Shown in pieces: positions 42,312-50,030 of a stretch of 64,000 bases of DNA. The notes under the pieces are model-generated. The model did not search any database. It was not told the DNA's origin and saw nothing but the letters and a program-made list of their open reading frames with translations. This DNA is from Brooklawnia propionicigenes (GTDB lineage: Bacteria > Actinomycetota > Actinomycetes > Propionibacteriales > Propionibacteriaceae), in contig NZ_AP028056.1 of NCBI RefSeq assembly GCF_030297015.1, positions 1,374,939 to 1,438,938 of the forward strand, in the 5' to 3' direction. Both the position numbers and the translations under genes were made by a program. Positions within the stretch are counted from its first letter, which is position 1, and each line of letters opens with the position of its first letter.

Positions 42312-44558
42312 ATGAACGAGCAAGCACCGGCACAGCCAGTCAGAATCGGAGTTCTCACCAGCGGCGGAGATGCCCAAGGGATGAACGCCGCGGTGCGCGC
42401 AGTCGTGCGTACCGCCATCCATCGGGGAGCCGAGGTCTTCGCGATCTTCGAGGGCTACCAGGGCATGATCGACGGCGGGAACGGCATCCGGCCGTTCGGC
42501 TGGGACGACGTCGGTTCGATCCTCGCCCGCGGTGGCACGGTCATCGGAACCTTCCGCAGCACGGAGTTCCGCACCCGCGAGGGACGCCTGAAGGCCACCC
42601 GCAATCTGATCGAACGCGGCATCGACCGGCTGGTGGTGATCGGTGGCGACGGCAGCCTGACCGGCCTCGACACCTTGCGCCAGGAATGGCCCGGCCTGCT
42701 CGACGAATTGGTCGCCAACGGCGACATCACCGCCGAACTGGCCGCTCAGCACGCGAATCTGATCATCGCGGGACTGGTCGGATCGATCGACAACGACCTG
42801 GTCGGCGTCGATTCCACGATCGGATCCGACACTGCGCTGCACCGCATCATGGACGCCATCGACGCGCTGAGCAGCACCGCGGCCAGTCACCAGCGCAGCT
42901 TCGTGCTCGAGGTGATGGGGCGGCACTGCGGCTATCTGGCGCTGGCTGCGGCGATCGCGGGCGGCTGCGACTACGTGCTGATTCCCGAGAACCCGCCGGC
43001 CGAGGGCTGGGAAGACGACATGTGCCAGATCCTGCGCACCGCGCGGGCCCGCGGGCGGCGCGATTCGATCGTGGTGGTGGCCGAAGGCGCCACCGACCGG
43101 GCGGGCAATCCGATTCGCAGCGAGTACGTCCGGCAGGTCATCGAGGACCACCTGCACGAGGCGACCCGCACCACCATCCTCGGACATGTGCAGCGCGGCG
43201 GCACGCCCAGCGCCTACGACCGCTGGGCGTCGACCTGGCTGGGTTACGAGGCCGTCAAGGAACTGCTGAACCCCTCGGTTCCCGGCGAAGCCAAGGTGAT
43301 CGGCATGCTGGGCAACGATGTCGTCCGGTTGCCGTTGGCGGGCGCGGTGCAGGCAACTCAGCGGGTTCCCGACCTGATTGCGTCCGGCGACTACATCGGG
43401 GCGATGGACGCGCGTGGCCCGTCGTTCAACGAACTCGACGCCATCTTCAGCGAGCTGACCAAGCCCGCCCGCTTCGTGGCGCCCGACGGGGCCAAGCGCA
43501 TCGCGATCATCCATGCCGGTGGGCTCGCCCCGGGCATGAACACCGCTGCCTCGATAGCGGTGCGGCTCGGCATCTCGCGGGGTTTCGCGATGGTGGGCAT
43601 CCGCAACGGCTTCGAGGGCTTGCGCAAGGGCGATGCCCGCGATCTGGGCTGGGACGACGTGGAGGGCTGGATCGGTTCGGGGGGCGCCGAACTCGGGCTA
43701 CGCCGGGCGGTACCGACCCCTGAAGACCTGTACAAGCTCAGCCGTTCGCTGGAAGAACTCCGGGTCGACGGACTGCTGGTGATCGGCGGGTGGAATGCCT
43801 ACCAGGCCGCCTATCTGCTGCATTCGGAACGATCGCGCTACCCCGCTTTCCGGATTCCGATCGTGGCGGTGCCGGCGTCCATCGACAACAACCTCCCGGG
43901 CACCGAGCTGGCCGTGGGCGCAGACACGGCACTCAACGTCGACGTTGCCTCGATCGACATGATCAAGATGAGCGGTGCGGCGACCACCCGTTGTTTCGTG
44001 GTGGAGACGATGGGCCGCTACTGCGGATTCCTGGCGCTGATGAGCGGAATCGCCGGCGGCGCAGAGCGCGTCTACCTGAACGAGGAAGGCGTCGAACTGG
44101 GTGAGCTGGCCTACGACGTGGCCTGGCTGCAGCGCAGCTTCGCCGCCGGACGACGGCTCTTCTTGGCCATCCGCAACGAGGAAGCGTCCGATTCGTACAC
44201 CACCGAGTTCATGGGCCAGATGCTCGAGGGGGCCAGCAACGGCAACTACGACGTCCGCACCCACATCATCGGTCACCTCCAGCAGGGCGGGGAGCCGACG
44301 CCGGCGGACCGCCTGCTGGCGGCGCGGGTGGTCAGTACCGGCCTGCGACGGATGGCCCAAGCGCTCGAGGCGGGCGAGCCGGACGGCTGGTACGTGGGCC
44401 TGCAGTTCTCCAAGATCACCACCTCACCGATGTCGCACATGATGGACGACATGGACGTGCGCCACCGCCGTCCGAAGAAGCAGTGGTGGATGCAGCTCCA
44501 GCGCGTGCTGCAGGCGGTCAGTGATCAGCCCGGGCCACGCCGCAAGAAGACCCGCTGA
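42312..44558 (+). CDS. pfk: Tandem-domain, eukaryote-like ATP 6-phosphofructokinase
   Basis: A 748-aa phosphofructokinase made of two PFK domains in tandem, unlike the usual 320-aa bacterial enzyme. The N-half keeps the catalytic set: nucleotide-binding GGDGS 111-115, catalytic Asp in GSIDND 158-163, EVMGRHCGYLAL 200-211 and GHVQRGGTPSAYDR 291-304. These strings are very close to animal and fungal PFK. The C-half is degenerate at the ATP site (GGWNA 492-496) and has ASIDNNLPG, TETMGRYCG-like and GHLQQGG motifs, like the regulatory half of eukaryotic PFK. Gly after GGD supports ATP rather than pyrophosphate use. AAGGAATGAC precedes the ATG. Allosteric control is inferred. Confidence 0.9.
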   Translation: MNEQAPAQPVRIGVLTSGGDAQGMNAAVRAVVRTAIHRGAEVFAIFEGYQGMIDGGNGIRPFGWDDVGSILARGGTVIGTFRSTEFRTREGRLKATRNLIERGIDRLVVIGGDGSLTGLDTLRQEWPGLLDELVANGDITAELAAQHANLIIAGLVGSIDNDLVGVDSTIGSDTALHRIMDAIDALSSTAASHQRSFVLEVMGRHCGYLALAAAIAGGCDYVLIPENPPAEGWEDDMCQILRTARARGRRDSIVVVAEGATDRAGNPIRSEYVRQVIEDHLHEATRTTILGHVQRGGTPSAYDRWASTWLGYEAVKELLNPSVPGEAKVIGMLGNDVVRLPLAGAVQATQRVPDLIASGDYIGAMDARGPSFNELDAIFSELTKPARFVAPDGAKRIAIIHAGGLAPGMNTAASIAVRLGISRGFAMVGIRNGFEGLRKGDARDLGWDDVEGWIGSGGAELGLRRAVPTPEDLYKLSRSLEELRVDGLLVIGGWNAYQAAYLLHSERSRYPAFRIPIVAVPASIDNNLPGTELAVGADTALNVDVASIDMIKMSGAATTRCFVVETMGRYCGFLALMSGIAGGAERVYLNEEGVELGELAYDVAWLQRSFAAGRRLFLAIRNEEASDSYTTEFMGQMLEGASNGNYDVRTHIIGHLQQGGEPTPADRLLAARVVSTGLRRMAQALEAGEPDGWYVGLQFSKITTSPMSHMMDDMDVRHRRPKKQWWMQLQRVLQAVSDQPGPRRKKTR

Positions 44559-44575
44559 ACGAGGAGACTATATAG

Positions 44576-44678
44576 CTGTCTAGCGCTGATTCTAGAGTGA
44601 CCTAGATGAAGCAATCGCAGGATCGAGGAATGAACTTTCGATCCGGATATGCGCGCCTCTTCCATCAGCACTAGACAG
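44576..44678. repeat. 103-bp nested inverted-repeat element
   Basis: Outer arms CTGTCTAGCGCTGAT (44576-44590) and ATCAGCACTAGACAG (44664-44678) pair over 15 bp with one mismatch. Inside are two smaller hairpins, TCTAG..CTAGA and GGATCGA..TCGATCC. It begins 18 bp after the pfk stop and ends 18 bp before the ATPase start. It could be a folded RNA leader, a terminator or a miniature mobile element. Confidence 0.6.
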
Positions 44679-44695
44679 CCGAATAGAGTCCTCGC

Positions 44696-45880
44696 ATGGA
44701 CCCGATCCGCAACCCCTACGCCCCTGGCGCCGGTCAGCGTCCCCCCGAACTCGCCGGACGCGACGAGCAGTTGCACGCCTTCGATGTCGTGCTCGAACGA
44801 ATCGCACGCGGCCGACCCGAACGGTCGGTGATCCTCACCGGCCTGCGCGGGGTCGGCAAGACGGTGCTGCTGAATGCGCTGAGATCGGCTGCGGTGCGCT
44901 CGGGCTGGGGCACCGGCAAATTCGAGGCGCGTCCTGATCAGGGAATCCGGCGTCCGATGGGGGCCGCCCTGCACACCGCGGTGCGCGAGCTGGCTCATCC
45001 GGACGCGAACACGACGCTGGGCACGATCCGTTCGTTCATCGAACGCGACGCGGGCCCCCGCGCCAAACTGGCCGAGCGCTGGAACCCCGGCATCCAGGTA
45101 CCCCCGACCCCCGGCCGCGCGGATTCGGGAGACATCGAGATCGACCTCGTCGAGCTGTTCACCGACGTCGGAGGCCTGGCCGCCGACAAGGGCGTGGGCG
45201 TGGCGGTCTGCATCGACGAGATGCAGGACCTGAGGGCCGACGACCTGTCGGCGCTGTGCGCAGCCTGCCACGAGATCAGCCAGCTGGGGCTGCCGCTGAT
45301 CATCGTCGGGGCGGGGCTGCCGCATCTGCCGACGGCGCTCAGCGCGTCCAAGAGCTATTCCGAGCGGCTCTTCCGCTATCTGCGCATCGACCGCCTCGAC
45401 CGGGCGGCCGCCGATCTCGCACTGCAGGCCCCCGCCGAGGAAGAAGACGCGAGCTTCGACGAGGGCGCGCTGGCGGCGATGTACCAGGTGACCAGCGGTT
45501 ATCCCTACTTCATTCAGGCCTACGGCAAGGTCGTCTGGGATCTCGCCCCGGCCTCACCGATCACGGCCGACGATATCGCGGTCGCGACGCCCGAGGCCGA
45601 GGCCGAATTGGCGGTCGGCTTCTTCGGCAGCCGCTACGAGCGGGCGACCCCGGCCGAGCGCGAATACCTGCGGGCGATCGCCGAACTCGCCGACCCCGAC
45701 AGTTCGACCGAGGGTGTCGCCACCAGCGCTGTCGCCGAGAAGCTCGACCGAACCCCGCAGTCCCTGTCCCCCGCCCGCGATGCCCTGCTGAAGAAGGGGC
45801 TCGTCTACGCCTGCGAGCGCGGCCAGGTCGCATTCACGGTGCCGCACTTCGGGCGCTATCTTCGAGCCCAGATGGCCTGA
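44696..45880 (+). CDS. AAA (Orc1/AAA_16-like) ATPase with winged-helix tail
   Basis: A 394-aa ATP-binding protein of the AAA_16/ORC-like group. Walker A is GLRGVGKT at 49-56, and Walker B is VCIDEMQDL near 170. The sensor 1 region is LIIVGAGLPHLP, and a C-terminal winged-helix-like domain follows (STEGVATSAVAEKLDRTPQSL..HFGRYLRAQ). Such proteins are widespread in actinobacteria; some act in phage defence or as regulators, but the function is mostly unknown. The upstream region is a structured 103-bp element, and no Shine-Dalgarno site is visible. The last codon and stop (GCCTGA) begin a sequence like the arm of the 87-bp repeat. Confidence 0.78.
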   Translation: MDPIRNPYAPGAGQRPPELAGRDEQLHAFDVVLERIARGRPERSVILTGLRGVGKTVLLNALRSAAVRSGWGTGKFEARPDQGIRRPMGAALHTAVRELAHPDANTTLGTIRSFIERDAGPRAKLAERWNPGIQVPPTPGRADSGDIEIDLVELFTDVGGLAADKGVGVAVCIDEMQDLRADDLSALCAACHEISQLGLPLIIVGAGLPHLPTALSASKSYSERLFRYLRIDRLDRAAADLALQAPAEEEDASFDEGALAAMYQVTSGYPYFIQAYGKVVWDLAPASPITADDIAVATPEAEAELAVGFFGSRYERATPAEREYLRAIAELADPDSSTEGVATSAVAEKLDRTPQSLSPARDALLKKGLVYACERGQVAFTVPHFGRYLRAQMA

Positions 45881-45911
45881 TCTTCGTTCCGCCCTGATCT
45901 TCATTACGGCG

Positions 45912-45971
45912 GCGACGCATGATCATTTGTCTCACCAAGCGGAGCGCCTTTCGGCGTAATCCCTGCGTCGC
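45912..45971 (+). promoter_or_regulatory. Stem-loop region upstream of the CBM48 gene
   Basis: Perfect 8-bp arms GCGACGCA (45912-45919) and TGCGTCGC (45964-45971) enclose an inner hairpin GCGCC-TTTC-GGCGT. It ends 45 bases before the start of the small glycan-binding protein gene. It may be a terminator for the ATPase gene or a folded leader of the next. Confidence 0.35.
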
Positions 45972-46016
45972 ATAACGTTTTGATCTACCGAGCCAGAGCA
46001 AAGGTGGAGCACAAAG

Positions 46017-46292
46017 GTGATTCGCAGGCAGCCCCGCAAAGAGGCAGTCGCCGTGACATTTCTCCTGCCGAAGAATCACCCGTTCGCCCCGGTGAGCGTG
46101 GTGGGTAATTTCAACCAGTGGCAGCCGCACCGGCATCCGATGATCAAGCGCCCCGACGGCACCCTGAGCACCACTGTGCTCTTCTCAACGGGAGCCGTCG
46201 TTCGTTTCCGCTACCTAGGTCGAGACGGCACTTGGTTCGATGACCCGGACGCGGACAGAATCGATCATGAGGGTTGCATGATCTACATTTGA
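46017..46292 (+). CDS. Small isoamylase early-set (CBM48-like) protein
   Basis: A 91-aa protein that is essentially one CBM48/AMPK glycogen-binding domain. VTFLLPKNHPFAPVSVVGNFNQW carries the conserved VxGNFNxW glycan-binding turn, then HPMIKRPDGT and the FRYLGRDGTWFDDPDAD strand that normally precedes the catalytic domain of branching enzymes. No catalytic domain follows. It probably binds alpha-glucans, in line with the nearby GH13 gene. The start is GTG 46017, with AAGGTGG about 10 bases upstream. Confidence 0.82.
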   Translation: MIRRQPRKEAVAVTFLLPKNHPFAPVSVVGNFNQWQPHRHPMIKRPDGTLSTTVLFSTGAVVRFRYLGRDGTWFDDPDADRIDHEGCMIYI

Positions 46293-46319
46293 TCCACAGC
46301 TGAGAGAGGACGACCGATC

Positions 46320-46616
46320 ATGGCCAATCTGGAGTTCCGTGACAACAAGGCGGGATTCCGCTATGAGGCACTGGAAGACGGCGAACTGGTGAGCCAGATC
46401 GACTACACGATCGACGGCGACGTGATGACGTTCACCCACACCGGCACACCCCCGCAGCATCGCGGCCGCAAGCTGGCCGACCGGCTTACCCGCTGGGCGC
46501 TCGATGACGTGCGCGCCAACGGACGCAGGGTGGTGCCGCTGTGCCCGTTCACCGCATCGTTCATCTCACTTCATGCGCCCGACTACGACGACATCGTCGT
46601 GCAGCGGCTGCACTGA
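46320..46616 (+). CDS. Small GNAT-like N-acetyltransferase (YidJ/GTNL type)
   Basis: A 98-aa protein of the short Gcn5-related acetyltransferase group (COG2388). The acetyl-CoA pyrophosphate loop is in PPQHRGRKLADRLTRWALDDVR (Q/RxxGxG/A-like), and VVPLCPFTASFIS is the family C-terminal motif with a conserved Cys. Related human and bacterial proteins are small acetyltransferases with unknown targets. GAGAGAGG lies before the ATG. It is 27 bp downstream of the CBM48 gene and probably in the same unit. Confidence 0.82.
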   Translation: MANLEFRDNKAGFRYEALEDGELVSQIDYTIDGDVMTFTHTGTPPQHRGRKLADRLTRWALDDVRANGRRVVPLCPFTASFISLHAPDYDDIVVQRLH

Positions 46617-46637
46617 GAACGGCCGGGCGCTCGGCCC

Positions 46638-47885
46638 TCAGTCGGGCCGCCGGGGACTCTCGTATCGGTAGCTTTCGCCCTGTGGACCGCTGATGACGAC
46701 ACTGCATCCGGCCTCGAGGTCGAGGTCGACCTGCAGCCAATCGTCTCCGGCCCGGCTGCGATAGACCAGTCGCTGGTTGGTCAGCTCGGTCATCTTGTGG
46801 CGGGCATTCACCAGCCACGGGTTGCGTCGGCGCAGCGCGATCAACGCGCGGTATTCGTCCAGCAGCCACGGCAGCGGCGGCCGCCACTGGTCAGCGCTGG
46901 CGGGCAGTTCGGGGCGGATCTCGTCATCGCCGCCCGGCCGCTCGTACTTCGTCCCCTCGAGACCGCCCTCGTCACCGTAATAGACCGAGGGCATCCCCCC
47001 GACCGTGCACAGCACGGCCATCGCCAGCACCGCGCCCTGCGGCCCGACCAGCGTCGTGATGCGAGTGACGTCGTGGTTGCCGATGAAGGTCAGCGGACGA
47101 GTCAGATCCAGCAGCTCATCATGCCTGGTCAACGTCCAGTCGAGCTCGAAGAAGTTGGCGTCGTTGAGGCTGCTCCAGATGGCTTTCCACAGTTCGTAGG
47201 CCGTCACCGACTCGAGGGTCGACGCCTTGAGGCGGTCCAGATCGGAGTGGATCACTTCTCCGGTGAACAGCGCGTCCGGGTACTGCGCGCGCACGTCGGG
47301 CAGCACGGTCGCCCAGAAGTGCGGCTCGACCGCATAGGCGGCGTCCAACCGCCAGCCGTCGATACCGCGCGCCAGCCAGTGACGCATCACATCGCCGACC
47401 AGTTTCACCACCCCCGGGCTGGAGTGATTGAGCCGGACGAGATCGTCGCTGCCCTCGAAGTTCAACCGGGTCGGCGGGTTGGTCGAATAGTCGATGTAGA
47501 ACCAGTCGGCAGTCGGGGCATCGGGTGAGGCGAGCGCTGATTGCAGCGCTGGGAAGTCCTGGCTGACGTGGTTGAACACGCCGTCCAGCAGGATTCTGAT
47601 GCCTCGGGCATGGCAGGCCGCGACCAGCGAATCGAAGTCGGCATCGTCGCCCAGCCGCGGATCGATGCTGAAGTAGTCGAGAGTGTCGTAGCCGTGCGAG
47701 CGCGAAGTGAAGATCGGGCCCAGCAGCAGACCGTTGCAGCCCAGGCTCACCAGGTGGTCGAGCCAGCCCTCCACGCGGATCAGCCGATGACCCTCGGACG
47801 GGTCAGTAGGGTGCAATGCGCCGGTCATCCCGAGTGGATAGACGGCATACCAAACAGCGGTATCCGTCCAGCCGGGTGCGGTCAT
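46638..47885 (-). CDS. GH13 alpha-amylase family glycoside hydrolase
   Basis: A 415-aa single-domain GH13 enzyme with a (beta/alpha)8 barrel and no signal peptide, so probably cytoplasmic. Region I is DGVFNHVS (101-108), region II GWRLDAAYA with nucleophile Asp181, region III FTGEVI with acid/base Glu210, and region IV FIGNHDVTR with Asp272. It would act on alpha-1,4-glucans such as maltodextrins or glycogen. The protein is short, with only a small C-terminal beta domain. ATG 47885 has GAGGAGG 7 bases upstream. It is divergent from a TetR gene with a palindromic operator between. Confidence 0.87.
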   Translation of the reverse strand: MTAPGWTDTAVWYAVYPLGMTGALHPTDPSEGHRLIRVEGWLDHLVSLGCNGLLLGPIFTSRSHGYDTLDYFSIDPRLGDDADFDSLVAACHARGIRILLDGVFNHVSQDFPALQSALASPDAPTADWFYIDYSTNPPTRLNFEGSDDLVRLNHSSPGVVKLVGDVMRHWLARGIDGWRLDAAYAVEPHFWATVLPDVRAQYPDALFTGEVIHSDLDRLKASTLESVTAYELWKAIWSSLNDANFFELDWTLTRHDELLDLTRPLTFIGNHDVTRITTLVGPQGAVLAMAVLCTVGGMPSVYYGDEGGLEGTKYERPGGDDEIRPELPASADQWRPPLPWLLDEYRALIALRRRNPWLVNARHKMTELTNQRLVYRSRAGDDWLQVDLDLEAGCSVVISGPQGESYRYESPRRPD

Positions 47886-47939
47886 GGTGCGCCTCCTCGC
47901 AGGTCACGCACGGGCTGCCGTGTCGCCGCGCGTCCTTCT

Positions 47940-47956
47940 AGTGAGATTAGCTCACT
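47940..47956. promoter_or_regulatory. Palindromic operator between GH13 and TetR genes
   Basis: AGTGAGATTAGCTCACT has perfect 6-base arms around ATTAG. It is 18 bases upstream of the TetR start and 55 upstream of the GH13 start. The -10-like TACGAT lies between it and the TetR ATG. Autoregulation by the TetR protein, possibly with control of GH13, is the likely role. Confidence 0.6.
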
Positions 47957-47974
47957 TAAGCCTACGATGTCGCC

Positions 47975-48613
47975 ATGAGCAGGACAGATCGCCACCCGCG
48001 CCGCCGTCTCGATCCTGCGACCCGCCAGAGCGACATCCTGACCGCTGCCGCCGAGGCCTTCGCGTCCGAACCCTATGAACAGGTCTCGATGGCCGAGGTC
48101 GCCCGGCAGGCGCAGGCGTCCGAAGCGCTGCTCTACCGCTATTTCGGCTCCAAGCCGGCCCTGTATGCCGAGGTGCTGCGCACCAGTCTGCAGGCCATCG
48201 AGAATCGCCGCCGGGCAGCGGTCGCCGCATTGGCGCCCAAACCTTCGGCTCGTGGACAGCTGACCACCGCTGTGGAGGTCTACCTGGACGCTCTGGCCGA
48301 GCGCACACCTGCGTGGGCGACCGCGATCCTCACCGGCAGCAACGACCCGGCCGAGGCACTGCCGGTGCGCGCCGAAATCCGCGATCAGCGGCTGGCGGCG
48401 CTGCGCGCGATCGCGGCCCCGCAATCGGTCAGCGAGTATGCACTTCAGGGTTTCCTGGGGTTCGTCGACGCGGCCTGCCGGGTCTGGATCGAGCGCGGCT
48501 GTCCGGAGGCCGACCGCGCCGAGGTTGCCGGCGCCGCCGTGAACGCGCTGCTGGGTCCGGCCGACGAGGGCCGTTCCGAGGCGAGTCGGCACGGCAAGTT
48601 CGGCCGCCGCTGA
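47975..48613 (+). CDS. TetR-family transcriptional regulator
   Basis: A 212-aa regulator. The N-terminal helix-turn-helix is at about residues 14-62 (ILTAAAEAFASEPYEQVSMAEVARQA, then ASEALLYRYFGSKPALYAEVL). The C-terminal domain is helical and ends with Arg/Gly/His-rich residues. It is divergent from GH13, with a palindromic operator in the gap, and 22 bp upstream of a PfkB-type kinase on the same strand. A role in sugar or glucan metabolism is suggested only by these neighbours. No Shine-Dalgarno site is visible, so it may be leaderless. Confidence 0.87.
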   Translation: MSRTDRHPRRRLDPATRQSDILTAAAEAFASEPYEQVSMAEVARQAQASEALLYRYFGSKPALYAEVLRTSLQAIENRRRAAVAALAPKPSARGQLTTAVEVYLDALAERTPAWATAILTGSNDPAEALPVRAEIRDQRLAALRAIAAPQSVSEYALQGFLGFVDAACRVWIERGCPEADRAEVAGAAVNALLGPADEGRSEASRHGKFGRR

Positions 48614-48635
48614 GCCGATCTTCTACGATGGCCGC

Positions 48636-49454
48636 ATGGCCCCTGTGATCGTCTGCGTCGGACTGACTACCATCGATATCGCTCAGGTGGTGGACGCGCT
48701 GCCCGCTGCGGACAGCAAGATCACTGCTGACCGGGCCTGGCTGGATGTAGGCGGGCCTGCCGCCAACGCGGCGCGGGTGGCTCACCGGGAGGGCTGCCAG
48801 GTGCGCCTGGTCACCGCGCTCGGCGATTCTTCGCTGGCCATGCTCGCCCGCGAGCGACTCGACGGCATCGAGATCATCGACATCGCGCCGCCCGACTGCC
48901 AGCTGCCGGTGTCAACGATCTTCATCACCCCCGACGGCAGCCGCGCGGTGGTCTCACGCAACGCGGCCGCACTTGAGTCCGCTGGGTCACCGGGCGCCGA
49001 GGTGCTCAAAGATGTCGATGTCGTGTTGCATGATGGGCATCTGTTGGAGGCCTCGCTGCTGCTGGCCCAGAACCCGGCACCGATTCAGGTGCTCGATGGC
49101 GGCTCCTGGAAGCCGGGCCTGGAACTGCTGCTGCCGCTGCTCGATGTGGCCGTCGTGTCGGCTGACTTCGCGCTTCCCGGCAGCACACCGGACCAGGCCC
49201 TGGACGATCTCGCCGGCTTCGGAATCCCACGGCTGGCACGCAGCCGCGGCGCAGAGCCCGTGCAGGCGATGATCGGCGAGCAACTGGGCATCTTCCCCGT
49301 CCCACAGGTCGAGGCGGTCGACACCACCGGCGCCGGCGACGTGCTGCACGGGTCGCTGATCGCCCAGCTCGCCGGCGGAATCGATTTCACCGCCGCACTT
49401 CGGAACGCGATCACGCAGGCTTCCGAATCGGTCACCCACTACGGGGTTCTCTAG
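48636..49454 (+). CDS. PfkB-family carbohydrate kinase
   Basis: A 272-aa ribokinase-family sugar kinase. The N-terminal PfkB signature is LDVGGPAANAARVAHREG, and the C-terminal signature DTTGAGDVLHGSLIAQLAGG contains the catalytic Asp and anion hole. The substrate is not clear: the protein is shorter than most ribokinases and fructokinases and lacks strong substrate-specific motifs. It follows the TetR gene closely and may be cotranscribed with it. Confidence 0.83.
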   Translation: MAPVIVCVGLTTIDIAQVVDALPAADSKITADRAWLDVGGPAANAARVAHREGCQVRLVTALGDSSLAMLARERLDGIEIIDIAPPDCQLPVSTIFITPDGSRAVVSRNAAALESAGSPGAEVLKDVDVVLHDGHLLEASLLLAQNPAPIQVLDGGSWKPGLELLLPLLDVAVVSADFALPGSTPDQALDDLAGFGIPRLARSRGAEPVQAMIGEQLGIFPVPQVEAVDTTGAGDVLHGSLIAQLAGGIDFTAALRNAITQASESVTHYGVL

Positions 49455-49561
49455 ATCTTCGGGAAGCCAGTACTGGGCTATCTCCGCCACGTACGACGCT
49501 GCGGTCGAAAGCGGCGGCGGTCACATCATCTGAATCGTCCGCTGACTCCTCGCAAAGGGTA

Positions 49562-49738
49562 TCAATGCCTGAAGAGTCGAGAGAAGATGTTTGCACTGGA
49601 CGACGGGCTTTCGTTTTGCCCCTGATGACCGGCACACCACTGACTGGCGGGCACGGATCGTTTGACGTCATCAATATGTTGGCCGCAACCGGCCCAGGTG
49701 GTCTTTCCGCAGGTCTTACAGGTAATCGCTCGGCACAT
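49562..49738 (-). CDS. Small Cys-rich (zinc-ribbon-like) protein
   Basis: A 58-aa protein of a short actinobacterial family. Conserved residues are Cys2, Cys7 and Cys10 (ITCKTCGKTTWAGCGQH), Cys18, His21, then VPASQWC with Cys35 and His38, suggesting a metal site. The start at ATG 49738 lies 17 bases after the CstR-like gene, with a purine-rich GAAAGAAG upstream, so it is probably the last gene of the reactive-sulfur operon. The family often occurs alone in other genomes, so the link to sulfur is only positional. Confidence 0.7.
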   Translation of the reverse strand: MCRAITCKTCGKTTWAGCGQHIDDVKRSVPASQWCAGHQGQNESPSSSANIFSRLFRH

Positions 49739-49754
49739 GATGTGGCTTCTTTCT

Positions 49755-50030
49755 TTAGGAGAGAGTGAGGAACAGCTTTTCGAGTTCACCGATGGACAGG
49801 CCATCGGAGTCATCGGAGTCGGGATCTACAAGGCAGTCCTTCATCGCGGAGGAGATGATTACGAATCCCGCGCGATCTAATGCAGACGAGACTGCGGCCA
49901 GCTGAGTGACCACGTCGCGGCACGATCCACCCGCCTCGACGGTCGCGATGACCGCGTTGAGTTGACCGCGAGCACGATTGAGACGATTGAGAACGCGCCG
50001 CTGCGCCGCCGGATCTGCCGAGTTACTCAT
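49755..50030 (-). CDS. cstR: CsoR/FrmR-family repressor, CstR-like (persulfide sensor)
   Basis: A 91-aa all-helical DUF156 repressor. Copper-sensing CsoR proteins use Cys-His-Cys. Here Cys37 (GGSCRDVV) and Cys66 (KDC) are present, but the His four residues before the second Cys is Ala62. That two-Cys, no-His pattern is the mark of CstR, which senses per- and polysulfides by forming a Cys-Cys polysulfide link. The gene order agrees: it overlaps by 8 bases a CoA-disulfide reductase/rhodanese gene. A CsoR-type operator ATACCCC-TG-GGGGTAT lies upstream of the operon. Confidence 0.83.
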   Translation of the reverse strand: MSNSADPAAQRRVLNRLNRARGQLNAVIATVEAGGSCRDVVTQLAAVSSALDRAGFVIISSAMKDCLVDPDSDDSDGLSIGELEKLFLTLS

